Notes: a model not told the origin generated them from the letters alone. Shown: positions 1 to 6,482, counted from the first letter of the stretch. The stretch: 14,794 nt of DNA from an uncultured Oscillospiraceae bacterium (GCA_905212515.1 CAJMEU010000060.1:1-14794), one strand, 5' to 3'. Numbers and translations: made by a program.

Positions 1-23
1 GGGTCGATGCCCAGAATGCGCAC
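1..23 (-). CDS. ruvC: Partial gene, probable Holliday junction endonuclease RuvC (N-terminus only)
   Basis: Only the first eight codons lie in the window. Read leftward from a GTG at 23-21 they give (M)RILGIDP, which matches the usual start of RuvC, where this strand carries the first catalytic Asp. RuvC cuts Holliday junctions together with RuvAB. A strong purine-rich site (GAGGGGAGGG) lies about 6 bases upstream of the GTG. An in-frame ATG at 53-51 exists but has no ribosome binding site. A good leftward promoter lies further upstream. Seven informative residues are little evidence: another RNase H-fold protein with a similar first strand is possible. Confidence 0.5.
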
Positions 24-65
24 GGCCAGCCCTCCCCTCTTATCATTTACCATTTAAACTAATAT

Positions 66-94
66 AGTATAGCATAATTTACAAAGCAGGACAA
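66..94 (-). promoter_or_regulatory. SigA-type promoter for the ruvC-like gene
   Basis: On the minus strand, TTGTCC (94-89) and TATACT (71-66) are separated by exactly 17 bases. Transcription would start near 59, giving a short leader before the GTG at 23. Confidence 0.55.
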
Positions 95-143
95 TAAAAA
101 TTCATCATAACGCACACAAAACCGCTGCCAAACAAGCCACCAA

Positions 144-172
144 TCGACTTTCCGCGGGATTTGTGCTATCAT
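144..172 (+). promoter_or_regulatory. Possible promoter of the AGCS symporter gene
   Basis: TCGACT (144-149) and TATCAT (167-172) are spaced by 17 bases, about 35 bases upstream of the symporter start. Each box has four or five matches to the SigA consensus. It is the best candidate in the short divergent gap. Confidence 0.4.
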
Positions 173-205
173 GAACATATCAAAAATTTTTGAGGGGGTC
201 ATCTC

Positions 206-1588
206 ATGTTGGACACGGCCGCGTCCTTCATCAAAACGCTGGACGGGTGGGTGTGGGGCATCCCCATGATCGTGCTGCTGTTGGGCAGCCATCTGTTCCT
301 CACAGTGCGCACGGGCTTCATCCAGCGCAAAACGGGCCTGGGCATCAAATTGTCCGTGGCGCGGGACAGCGGTTCGGACGGCGATATCAGCCAGTTTGGC
401 GCCCTCACCACGGCCTTGGCCTCCACCATCGGCACGGGCAACATCGTGGGCGTGGGCACGGCCATCGCTTTGGGCGGGCCGGGCGCAGTGCTGTGGTGCT
501 GGCTGACGGGCGTGTTCGGCATCGCCACCAAATATGCCGAAAGCCTGATCGCCGTAAAATATCGCGTGAAGGCCGAGGACGGCCGCATGCTGGGCGGCGC
601 CATGTACGCGCTGGAGCGCGGCCTGGGCATGAAGCGCCTGGCCAAAGTGTTCGCCCTGTTCACGGCGCTGGCCACCTTTGGCATCGGCTGCGGCGTGCAG
701 GTAAACGCCATCTCCTCGGTGCTGGATGAAAATTTACATATTGCCCCCCTCTCCGTGGGCGTGGTGGTGTGTGCACTGACGGGCCTGGTCATCTTCGGCG
801 GCGTCACCAGCATCGCCAAGGTGTGCGAAAAACTGGTGCCCTTCATGGCGGTGTTTTATGTGATCGGCTGTGTGGTCATCCTTGGCATCAACTACGATTA
901 TATCTGGCCTGCCATCGTCACCATCTGCAAACTGGCCTTCACCCCCGGCGCGGCCGCGGGCGGCCTGATCGGCAGCGGCATCATGGCCGCGGCCCGGGCC
1001 GGCGTGGCGCGGGGCTTGTTCTCGAACGAATCCGGCATGGGCTCGGCGCCCATCGTGGCCGCCGCCGCCCAGACCAGCAACCCGGTGCGGCAGGCGCTCG
1101 TCAGTTCCACCGGCACCTTCTGGGACACGGTGGTGATGTGCCTGCTCACCGGCCTGGTGCTGGTGTCCAGCATTATGAAAAACCCGGCCATTGACGTGGC
1201 CAACATCACCGACGGCGGCGTGCTGACCAGCCTGGCATTCGATCAGATCCCCGTGGTGGGGCCGATGATCCTGGTCACCGGCATGGTGCTGTTCGCCTTC
1301 TCCACCATTTTGGGCTGGAGCTATTACGGAGAGCGCGGCGCTGAGTATCTCTTCGGCCGCAAGGCCCTCAAACCTTACCGCGTTTTGTTTTGTGCCGTGC
1401 TGCTGATCGCGCCGGTCATCAGTCTGGAGACCGTGTGGAACGTGGCCGATATCCTCAATGCCCTGATGGCCATCCCCAACCTGATCGCCGTGCTGCTGCT
1501 GAGCGGTGTGGTGGCCAAAGAGACGCGTTATTACTTGGCCCATTTGAACGAGACGGACACCACCGCGATCCCCACCGTGCAGCGCTGA
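206..1588 (+). CDS. Sodium:alanine/glycine symporter, AGCS family
   Basis: This 460-residue integral membrane protein belongs to the alanine/glycine:cation symporter (AGCS) family, which imports small neutral amino acids with Na+. Conserved blocks are visible: ASTIGTGNIVGVGTAIALGG around residues 72-91 and GLFSNESGMGSAP around 270-282, both lining the substrate and sodium path in the family. About ten hydrophobic segments span the length, and the size is normal. The start at 206 is supported by GAGGGGG seven bases upstream. The gene stands alone, with the ruvC-like gene divergent on its left and a small gene convergent on its right. Alanine versus glycine preference cannot be read from sequence. 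Confidence 0.93.
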   Translation: MLDTAASFIKTLDGWVWGIPMIVLLLGSHLFLTVRTGFIQRKTGLGIKLSVARDSGSDGDISQFGALTTALASTIGTGNIVGVGTAIALGGPGAVLWCWLTGVFGIATKYAESLIAVKYRVKAEDGRMLGGAMYALERGLGMKRLAKVFALFTALATFGIGCGVQVNAISSVLDENLHIAPLSVGVVVCALTGLVIFGGVTSIAKVCEKLVPFMAVFYVIGCVVILGINYDYIWPAIVTICKLAFTPGAAAGGLIGSGIMAAARAGVARGLFSNESGMGSAPIVAAAAQTSNPVRQALVSSTGTFWDTVVMCLLTGLVLVSSIMKNPAIDVANITDGGVLTSLAFDQIPVVGPMILVTGMVLFAFSTILGWSYYGERGAEYLFGRKALKPYRVLFCAVLLIAPVISLETVWNVADILNALMAIPNLIAVLLLSGVVAKETRYYLAHLNETDTTAIPTVQR

Positions 1589-1663
1589 CGGCCCATGACG
1601 AACTTACAGCCATTGGGGCCGCATGTTCCTCTGGATAAATTTTTCACCCCCACGCAATAAAAG

Positions 1664-1690
1664 GGCGGGCATCATTGCACGATGCCCGCC
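1664..1690. terminator. Terminator between convergent genes
   Basis: Perfect 10-bp stem GGCGGGCATC / GATGCCCGCC (1664-1673 and 1681-1690) with a 7-base loop. On the minus strand it is followed by CTTTTATT, a usable U-tract, and it overlaps the TGA of the small leftward gene. On the plus strand the downstream T content is poor, so it serves the leftward gene best and may also stop the symporter transcript. Confidence 0.7.
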
Positions 1691-2013
1691 TTCTGTGTTT
1701 CACCCGCCGGCCCATGGCACGGTGGGAAGTCCTCTATCTGCTGCCGGCGGGCCGCTTCGTTCAGCATGGCCGCAGTCACCGGCTCAAATGCCTGCCTCAG
1801 GCCCAAACTGCGCAGAATGTACAAAATATCGTCCATCACGTTACACAAGTGATAAGGGGAAAGGTCCATTTGTTCAAAATAGCGGCCCATGATCCGGGCG
1901 GTCTCTGCGGTGTCGAACACGCAGGCGGTGGTAACGCCCGTCGCAGCCCGCAGGCCATATCCTTCCCGGGGTATGCCGGTGCACATGCTGTAAGTATTTT
2001 TCTCTTTCTCCAT
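1672..2013 (-). CDS. Small conserved-looking protein of unknown function
   Basis: A 113-residue soluble protein starting MEKEKNTYSMCTGIP. I do not recognise it firmly; its size and pattern (an N-terminal half with YGLRAATGV, then an acidic/hydrophobic helix SPYHLCNVMDDIL) recall small DUF6514-type Firmicutes proteins, a weak resemblance only. The start at 2013 is chosen over the longer frame from 2058 because AAGGAAG lies just upstream and the proximal promoter -10 box overlaps the longer version. It has its own promoter (2054-2081) and terminator (1664-1690), so it is probably monocistronic. It is divergent from the XRE-type regulator gene, which might control it. No signal peptide or membrane segment is seen. 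Confidence 0.72.
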   Translation of the reverse strand: MEKEKNTYSMCTGIPREGYGLRAATGVTTACVFDTAETARIMGRYFEQMDLSPYHLCNVMDDILYILRSLGLRQAFEPVTAAMLNEAARRQQIEDFPPCHGPAGETQKAGIVQ

Positions 2014-2053
2014 GTTTCTCTTCCTTTCTTGTCCTGTTAAGGGCGACATTCTC

Positions 2054-2081
2054 ATCATATCCAGATTCCCATTTTTGTCAA
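2054..2081 (-). promoter_or_regulatory. Strong SigA-type promoter for the small leftward gene
   Basis: On the minus strand, TTGACA (2081-2076) and TATGAT (2059-2054) are separated by 16 bases, with transcription expected near 2047. TTTGT repeats at 2074, 2084 and 2093, about 10 bases apart, overlap and flank its -35 box and could be a binding site for the divergent regulator. Confidence 0.65.
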
Positions 2082-2119
2082 TATTTGTAATGTTTGTTGC
2101 GATTTTTCTACAGAAGATT

Positions 2120-2133
2120 AACCGTTTTTGGTT
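2120..2133. promoter_or_regulatory. Short inverted repeat upstream of the XRE-type regulator
   Basis: AACC-N6-GGTT lies about 27 bases upstream of the regulator start, in the intergenic region shared with the small gene. It could be an autoregulatory operator, but it is short and may be chance. Confidence 0.25.
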
Positions 2134-2160
2134 CTTTTTGTGTCTTATGGAAGGACAATT

Positions 2161-2925
2161 ATGCTTTTACGTGAAAAATTGCGGTTTTTGAAACAACGGG
2201 ATCACCTTACCACCAAAGACCTGGCCCGCTTCACCGGCATTCCCATCGGCACTATCAATAAGATCCTCAACGGGGCCACCGCCCACCCCAGCCTGGACGC
2301 CATGATCAAGATTGCCGATGTGTTCCAAGTACCCGTGCACTATCTTGGGGACGATGAACAGGGATTTCCGCCTTTCGAAATGAGCGCCTTTGCGGAGGAC
2401 AAAGGGCTTCTTTCCATCGGCCGGGATGAGTACGAACTCCTGATGCTGTACCGTAACATGTCCCACCAGGCCCAAAAAATATGCCGCGCCCGTTTGGAGA
2501 CCCTGGCCACCCTTTGCCCGGCCGACCGCCGCGAGATGGTATGTTATGCGCTAAATCCGGATGGCGGGCTCTCAGTCCACATCTGTGCGGGCCGCCCCAA
2601 CAAGGCCTCTGCCCTGGCCGACTTTGCCATTTTGATCGACGGCTGTGGGCTGGAACCGCGCTATCCGGCCGGCTGCCTGCTGGGCGTGCGCAGCGGCGGC
2701 GTCAAGCCCGGGGATCTGGGGGTGTTTATGCTGAACGGGATCGGGTATGTACGGTTGCTGCAGCAGCGCGGCGGCATACGAAAACTGCTGCCCATCCGCT
2801 GCGGGGTACCGGTCGTTACAGTGCGGGCCGGAGACGTTTTCCTCACGTATGGCACCGTTACCGGCCGCCTTGCCCCGCTGGACCCGGCACACATTTTTCT
2901 GCCGGTGGATGACCGCTGCAAATAG
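2161..2925 (+). CDS. XRE-type helix-turn-helix regulator with degenerate S24/LexA-like domain
   Basis: A 254-residue DNA-binding protein. Residues 1-62 form a Cro/CI-type helix-turn-helix (LTTKDLARFTGIPIGTINKI, then SLDAMIKIADVFQVPVHYL). Residues 153-245 resemble the S24 peptidase domain of LexA and phage repressors, where a Ser in GDSMxP and a later Lys carry out self-cleavage. Here the first motif reads GCGLEP (161-166) and the second GYVRLL (195-200), so Ser has become Gly and Lys has become Arg. Self-cleavage is therefore not expected; the domain may only dimerise or sense. The start at 2161 is preferred over an ATG at 2128 because GGAAGGA lies at proper distance. No phage genes are nearby, so it is more likely a stand-alone chromosomal regulator. 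Confidence 0.85.
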   Translation: MLLREKLRFLKQRDHLTTKDLARFTGIPIGTINKILNGATAHPSLDAMIKIADVFQVPVHYLGDDEQGFPPFEMSAFAEDKGLLSIGRDEYELLMLYRNMSHQAQKICRARLETLATLCPADRREMVCYALNPDGGLSVHICAGRPNKASALADFAILIDGCGLEPRYPAGCLLGVRSGGVKPGDLGVFMLNGIGYVRLLQQRGGIRKLLPIRCGVPVVTVRAGDVFLTYGTVTGRLAPLDPAHIFLPVDDRCK

Positions 2926-2957
2926 CCGCCTTTTCGTCCCGATTTTTGAAAAACTAC

Positions 2958-2986
2958 TTGCAATTTCGCGCGTCATCTGATATAAT
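2958..2986 (+). promoter_or_regulatory. tRNA promoter
   Basis: TTGCAA (2958-2963), 17 bases, then a perfect TATAAT (2981-2986). The start would fall near 2993. Confidence 0.8.
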
Positions 2987-2993
2987 AACAAAG

Positions 2994-3011
2994 CTGTCAC
3001 GGATGTGACAG
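2994..3011 (+). promoter_or_regulatory. Hairpin in the tRNA leader
   Basis: CTGTCAC-GGAT-GTGACAG is a perfect 7-bp hairpin at the expected 5' end of the precursor, six bases before the mature tRNA. It could protect or guide 5' processing, or be an operator just downstream of the start point. Confidence 0.4.
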
Positions 3012-3016
3012 GATTT

Positions 3017-3092
3017 GCGCGGTTAGCTCAGCTGGTAGAGCACCTGCTTGACGTGCAGGGGGTCAGCGGTTCGAGTCCGTTACCGCGCACCA
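3017..3092 (+). tRNA. tRNA-Val (anticodon GAC)
   Basis: All parts of the cloverleaf are present: acceptor GCGCGGT (3017-3023) with ACCGCGC (3082-3088), D arm GCTC/GAGC, anticodon stem CCTGC/GCAGG around the loop TTGACGT with anticodon GAC (3050-3052), T arm AGCGG/CCGTT with TTCGAGT loop, discriminator A and encoded CCA (3090-3092). It decodes the valine codons GUC and GUU. Confidence 0.97.
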
Positions 3093-3093
3093 G

Positions 3094-3141
3094 AAAAGAG
3101 ACGATATAGAGCCGAAAACGGCTTGTATCGCCTCTTTTTTA
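3094..3141 (+). terminator. Terminator of the tRNA transcript
   Basis: A long, slightly imperfect stem (AAAAGAG, CGATA and GCCG pairing with CGGC, TATCG and CTCTTTT) around an AAAA loop, ending in a run of T at 3135-3140. Confidence 0.75.
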
Positions 3142-3160
3142 TTTTGTGACTTTGCATGTT

Positions 3161-3210
3161 GTCGGTAACTGGTCGGTATTTATCTTTTTATTATAAAGGC
3201 AAAAGATAAA
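3161..3210. repeat. Direct repeat and AT-rich inverted repeat downstream of the tRNA
   Basis: GTCGGTA occurs twice (3161-3167 and 3172-3178) with a 4-base gap. Immediately after it, TTTATCTTTT (3179-3188) and AAAAGATAAA (3201-3210) form a perfect 10-bp inverted repeat. No gene is seen here. This could be a scar of an element that used the tRNA region, or an extra terminator-like hairpin without a T-tract. Confidence 0.4.
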
Positions 3211-3249
3211 GCGCCCCTGCGTTTCCGTCTGTTTTTTCGACAGGAAACC

Positions 3250-3278
3250 TTGCATGGCGCGCTCATTCGTGTTATGAT
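3250..3278 (+). promoter_or_regulatory. Promoter of the structured leader / lysR
   Basis: TTGCAT (3250-3255), 17 bases, then TATGAT (3273-3278). The start would fall near 3285. It is the only good SigA-type promoter I see between the tRNA terminator and lysR, so it should drive the structured RNA and, by readthrough, lysR. Confidence 0.6.
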
Positions 3279-3398
3279 ATGACCAAGGCACAAAAGTGCA
3301 AACAGGCGGCGGGGCGCTACCAACACCCCGCCACCCTGCTGGAAGAGACCCCTTCCAACAACAGCTATTGCTGCGAATGCAAACTTATTATACCTTGA

Positions 3399-3417
3399 CC
3401 TTGCCAATTTGGCAAGG
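3399..3417. promoter_or_regulatory. Palindrome upstream of lysR, possible LysR operator
   Basis: CCTTGCCAA-T-TTGGCAAGG is a perfect 9-bp inverted repeat around one base and contains a T-N11-A core as LysR-type sites do. A related TTGCCAA palindrome lies after lysR at 4534-4549. It may equally act as an RNA hairpin in the leader. Confidence 0.4.
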
Positions 3418-3441
3418 CGGGGCGGTTTTTCATTGCACTCT

Positions 3442-3478
3442 GCGCTGTGTTGGGAAGTTTTCCGGCACAGCGCTTTTT
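3442..3478 (+). terminator. Intrinsic terminator in the lysR leader
   Basis: GCGCTGTG (3442-3449) pairs with CACAGCGC (3466-3473), with a small inner GGAA/TTCC helix, followed by TTTTT (3474-3478). It lies about 95 bases before lysR, so lysR expression would need readthrough or antitermination unless it has a separate promoter. Confidence 0.7.
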
Positions 3479-3489
3479 GTTGCCTTGCA

Positions 3490-3525
3490 CAAGGTGCGCG
3501 GCGGCCCGGCTGCCGCGCCACCTTG
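3490..3525 (+). promoter_or_regulatory. Very stable hairpin just before lysR
   Basis: CAAGGTG-CGCGGC (3490-3502) pairs with GCCGCG-C-CACCTTG (3512-3525), 13 bp with one bulged C. It has no T-tract, so it is not a terminator. It ends 34 bases before the lysR ribosome binding site and could affect RNA stability or translation. Confidence 0.45.
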
Positions 3526-3559
3526 CTGTGAGGAAACAAAAGCACACGTCTGCACGCAG

Positions 3560-3565
3560 AGGAGG
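3560..3565 (+). promoter_or_regulatory. Ribosome binding site that favours a GTG start for lysR
   Basis: AGGAGG sits only 2 bases from the ATG at 3568 but 8 bases from the in-frame GTG at 3574, the ideal spacing, so translation probably begins at the GTG. Confidence 0.6.
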
Positions 3566-3573
3566 CAATGGGA

Positions 3574-4485
3574 GTGACGTTCAATCAACTCTATTACTTT
3601 ATGCAGGCGGCCGAGACGATTCGGCAAGGGAAGATCACACCGGCTTTGCAACAGGCGCCGGGCGCCAAAACAGCGCTGGCGCGCCTGGAAAAAGAGCTGG
3701 GCGTGCCCCTGGTGGAGCGGGGCGACAAAGGGCTGGTGCTCACAGAGCCAGGCCTGGTTTTCTTGAGCCACACCGAAAAGATCCTGACCGATCTGGAGGC
3801 CGCCGCCAAGGACATGGAGATCCGCGCAAAGCTTTACAACGGGCATGTGAACCTGGGATATGTGAGCATGCTTTCCCGCACCTATATCCCCAACTTGCTG
3901 GAGAGTTTCGCCGATTCTTACGGCGCTGAAAACGCGGTGGTGCACACAGAAGAAGCCACACCGGAACAAATCATCCAAGGGCTGCGGGAAAACCATTACG
4001 ACATCGCGCTGTGTGCGAACCCGCCCAGCGCGCCCGGCATTGAATGCGTGCCATTGGAGCGCTGGCCCCTGGTGCTGCTGGTGCCCACCCGCCATCCCTT
4101 TTGCGCGGCACGGGAGATCAGCCTGGAACAGATCGCCGCCCAGCCGCTGATCACCTATCAAAAAGATCTGCCGCTGTACCCAGTGGTCAGCCAGCTGTTT
4201 GAAAAGCAGGGCCTTGCCCCGAATATCTGCCACTACGCCGCCAGTGAAAGCGTGATCGTGCGGTTGGTGGCAAAAGGGTTTGGCGTTGGCTTGGCCGCCG
4301 CCACCGGCGGGAAAGAGGACTACCCCGTCACTGCTCTGCGGCCCGCCTGCATCTGCAAGAAACTGACGATCTGCCTGTTGTACCGGGAAAATCAGCGCCA
4401 TGGCAAAGCAGCGTGCGCCTTGATCCTCAAAATTAAGTTTCTGCCGCGCTCCACGCTGCCGCCGCAGATCGCCTTACCTTTTTGA
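3574..4485 (+). CDS. LysR-type transcriptional regulator
   Basis: A 303-residue protein (305 from the alternative ATG at 3568), the usual LysR length. The N-terminal winged helix ends in the family hallmark LARLEKELGVPLVERGDKGLVLTEPG (about residues 36-61). From about residue 88 (NGHVNLGYVSM) comes the two-lobed effector-binding domain, with YDIALC and the late GFGVGLAA typical of the family. The recognition helix is unusual: the common SQPALS segment reads GAKTAL, and the usual GSFT turn is IRQGK, so DNA specificity or affinity may be altered. It lies directly upstream of esterase A on the same strand, separated by a terminator, so it likely controls that gene. Related palindromes (3399-3417, 4534-4549) are candidate sites. 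Effector unknown. Confidence 0.88.
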   Translation: MTFNQLYYFMQAAETIRQGKITPALQQAPGAKTALARLEKELGVPLVERGDKGLVLTEPGLVFLSHTEKILTDLEAAAKDMEIRAKLYNGHVNLGYVSMLSRTYIPNLLESFADSYGAENAVVHTEEATPEQIIQGLRENHYDIALCANPPSAPGIECVPLERWPLVLLVPTRHPFCAAREISLEQIAAQPLITYQKDLPLYPVVSQLFEKQGLAPNICHYAASESVIVRLVAKGFGVGLAAATGGKEDYPVTALRPACICKKLTICLLYRENQRHGKAACALILKIKFLPRSTLPPQIALPF

Positions 4486-4493
4486 TCTTTTAC

Positions 4494-4517
4494 GCGCGCC
4501 TTTCGGCGCGCTTTTTT
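4494..4517 (+). terminator. Terminator of lysR
   Basis: GCGCGCC-TTTC-GGCGCGC (4494-4511), a perfect 7-bp stem, followed by TTTTTT. It lies just after the lysR stop, so esterase A has its own transcript. Confidence 0.9.
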
Positions 4518-4533
4518 ATTTCCTCGGCTGTTC

Positions 4534-4549
4534 GGCAAATTTGCCAAAT
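4534..4549. promoter_or_regulatory. Overlapping palindromes upstream of esterase A, possible LysR site
   Basis: GGCAAATTTGCC (4534-4545) is a perfect palindrome and overlaps ATTTG-C-CAAAT (4539-4549). It shares TTGCCAA with the palindrome before lysR and lies roughly 100 bases upstream of the predicted start of the esterase A transcript. Confidence 0.4.
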
Positions 4550-4631
4550 CGCCCTTGGTTTTTTCTACATGCTGTTGCAAACATAAACATATATCGAAAT
4601 TTTCTTTCCTTTTGTTTTGCCTCTTTGCCCC

Positions 4632-4637
4632 TATAAT
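4632..4637 (+). promoter_or_regulatory. -10 box of the esterase A promoter
   Basis: Perfect TATAAT without a recognisable -35 box at 16-18 bases. A weak -35 would fit dependence on an activator such as the adjacent LysR protein. Transcription would start near 4644, giving a leader of about 48 bases. Confidence 0.5.
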
Positions 4638-4691
4638 GGACTTATGAGTTCTATTTCTGAACACAAGATCCAGCAAAGGAGCGAGAGAGAA

Positions 4692-6461
4692 ATGATCGAC
4701 ACCATGAACGAGATCACCCAATTTTCGCCTTTTGGCGGCAGCCTCACCCTGGTGGAAGTCCCCGGAGACCTGTCTGCCATCGCGCACGTGGAAGCGGAGA
4801 ACGAGGCCAGGGCAGGCATTGGCGCGGAAAGAGATATGTATGCCTATGCCCCCCTGTCCGGCTGTCCGGACATGAAGCAGTGTCAGGTGCTGATGGTGCT
4901 GCGGGACGGCAGTGACGAAGCCTCTGCCCAGGCCGTGATGCGGGCGTACGGGCTGGATGCCCTGGCGGAAGAAAAACACTGCCTTCTGCTCTTCCCCAAT
5001 CCCCTGCCCGGCGGATGGAACTATGACGCCCTGCCGGAACGGGAGGATGACATGTCCTATGTGATCCGCTGTTTCGGCGTCCTGCGCAAAAGCAAGCTGG
5101 GCGTGAACGGCTTCAATGGCATGACTTTCTATGTCGCTGCATCTCAAGACGCCTCTGCTCTGTTAATGACCCTGGGGGCGCTGAAACCCATCCATGTACC
5201 GGCCATGATGATCACCGGCTGTCCCAACGGTTATACCCTGCCCGACGGCGCGCTGCACGTGCCGGTGGCCGCGTGGGTGTGCGGGAATACGGCGGCGGCA
5301 GACTATCTGCGCCAGGCAGACCGTGTGCCTGAGGCAGCGCATTTCCCCGCACAGGGACATTCCCTTTATTTCTCCGAGGAAAACCCCAACATCCGGCTGG
5401 TCTTGTCCGCTGAACCGATGAATGCGGCGGAGATCCGTGCCGCCTGGGAGGAACTGTTCAGCGAGACGCGGCGCTGGCAGAACGATGTGTTCGGCACTTA
5501 TCAGTGGCGCACCAATTTCACCGAACGCGGCTTTGTCCCTCACGTCCGTGACACCAGCCTTGGGGTGAACGGTGGCTTTGCCCACACCTGGTACGAATAT
5601 GTGCCGCCTCAACTGCGCGGCAGCAAAGAGAAGATTCCGCTGGTATTCTACTTTCACGGCGGCGGCTGTGTGCCTTTGTATGGCGCCGAGCAGAGCGGCT
5701 GGCACGACATTGCGGACCGGGAAAATTTCATTGTGGTCTACCCCAAGGCGTCGAAAGACGCGGCCTGGAACGCCTGGAACACACCGGACGCCCCCAGCGA
5801 CGAAGACTTCATGCTGGCTTTGATCGAGCACATGAAAGCGGCCTACGCCATCGACGAACGCCGTATTTATGTGTCCGGCTTTTCCATGGGCGGCATGATG
5901 TCCAATGCCATGGCCTGCGCCCACCCGGAACTAATCGCGGCCGCCGCGCCCTGCAATGCCTATCTGGAAGGATATTTCTGCAGCCGCGATAGCATGATGA
6001 AGAACCGTTCCCAGGGGCTGCATATCATGGAACAGAGCGCCGAACCTTCGCCCGTGCGGCAGGAGGCAGATGCCAAAAAGGCGAAGCAGGACTACAGGAT
6101 GCCGGTGTTCCAGACCAGCGGCCTGCTGGACCAGACATGGCCCATCCCCGACGGTGACAACAGCCGGATCTGGACCTTCAACTACTGGAAGGCCTACAAC
6201 AATATCCCCGTGGAGCCCTATGTGCCGAACCCTGCCTATGAATCGGGCCTGACGGCGGATGAAACGGTATACGACGGCGAGGACGGGCGGTTTTTGCATC
6301 ACCAGTGGTTCAGCCGGGACGAAGGCAGCCCGGCGCTGTATGAATTGTTCCTGGCCAAGCGCATGCCTCACGCGCTGGACCTGCGGGCCATGGAATATGC
6401 CTGGGCATTCATGAAGAAGTTTTCCCGCTGCCCCGATGGAACGCTGCAAATCCGCCCATGA
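4692..6461 (+). CDS. Esterase A: two-domain alpha/beta hydrolase, PHB-depolymerase/feruloyl-esterase-like
   Basis: A 589-residue predicted cytoplasmic carboxylesterase. The C-terminal half carries the full set: HGGG oxyanion motif, nucleophile Ser398 in GFSMGG, Asp480 in GLLDQTW and His560 in RMPHA. Such domains hydrolyse short polyester, acetyl or feruloyl esters. The N-terminal half (about 45-270) looks like a second copy of the fold in which the elbow reads VAASQDA instead of GxSxG, so it is probably inactive. Start 4692 is supported by AAAGGAG and by agreement with esterase C; in-frame ATGs at 4617 and 4644 lie at or before the likely transcript start. No signal peptide is seen. It resembles esterase C closely along its whole length. 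Exact substrate unknown. Confidence 0.85.
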   Translation: MIDTMNEITQFSPFGGSLTLVEVPGDLSAIAHVEAENEARAGIGAERDMYAYAPLSGCPDMKQCQVLMVLRDGSDEASAQAVMRAYGLDALAEEKHCLLLFPNPLPGGWNYDALPEREDDMSYVIRCFGVLRKSKLGVNGFNGMTFYVAASQDASALLMTLGALKPIHVPAMMITGCPNGYTLPDGALHVPVAAWVCGNTAAADYLRQADRVPEAAHFPAQGHSLYFSEENPNIRLVLSAEPMNAAEIRAAWEELFSETRRWQNDVFGTYQWRTNFTERGFVPHVRDTSLGVNGGFAHTWYEYVPPQLRGSKEKIPLVFYFHGGGCVPLYGAEQSGWHDIADRENFIVVYPKASKDAAWNAWNTPDAPSDEDFMLALIEHMKAAYAIDERRIYVSGFSMGGMMSNAMACAHPELIAAAAPCNAYLEGYFCSRDSMMKNRSQGLHIMEQSAEPSPVRQEADAKKAKQDYRMPVFQTSGLLDQTWPIPDGDNSRIWTFNYWKAYNNIPVEPYVPNPAYESGLTADETVYDGEDGRFLHHQWFSRDEGSPALYELFLAKRMPHALDLRAMEYAWAFMKKFSRCPDGTLQIRP

Positions 6462-6482
6462 CGCCGCCTGCCATTTGATTGC

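Larger units (their letters stand above)
3285..3480 (+). ncRNA. Candidate structured leader or small RNA upstream of lysR
   Basis: Between a good promoter and lysR there is no convincing gene, but there is dense potential RNA structure: GCAC/GTGC (3288-3299), GGCGGGG/CCCCGCC (3308-3332), TGGAAG/CTTCCA (3340-3357), CAGC/GCTG (3362-3373), a 9-bp hairpin (3399-3417), then a strong terminator (3442-3478). Segment 3352-3365 (CTTCCAACAACAGC) can pair over 13 bp, with two single-base bulges, with 3444-3457, the 5' side of the terminator and part of its loop. That pairing would break both the terminator and two upstream hairpins. GGCGGGGCG occurs twice (3308 and 3416), both able to pair with CCCCGCC at 3326. 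This resembles an attenuator or riboswitch, or it is a terminated small RNA of about 195 bases. I could not match it to a known class. Confidence 0.4.

Noticed and set aside
734..1543. A 269-codon open frame antisense to the AGCS symporter
   Set aside because: Low-complexity His/Gly/Asp-rich translation typical of the reverse strand of a GC-rich membrane protein gene.
3285..3480. T-box, 6S RNA or c-di-GMP riboswitch upstream of lysR
   Set aside because: No T-box antiterminator motif, no c-di-GMP aptamer core, and local hairpins instead of the long bulged rod of 6S RNA. It is kept only as an unclassified structured RNA.
3430..4401. A 323-codon open frame antisense to lysR and its leader
   Set aside because: It is a shadow frame: LysR motifs on the plus strand are clear, and this frame runs back through the terminator and leader hairpins.
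4617..4691. Longer N-terminus for esterase A from ATG 4617 or 4644
   Set aside because: The TATAAT box at 4632 lies inside the longest version, and a ribosome binding site plus agreement with esterase C support 4692.
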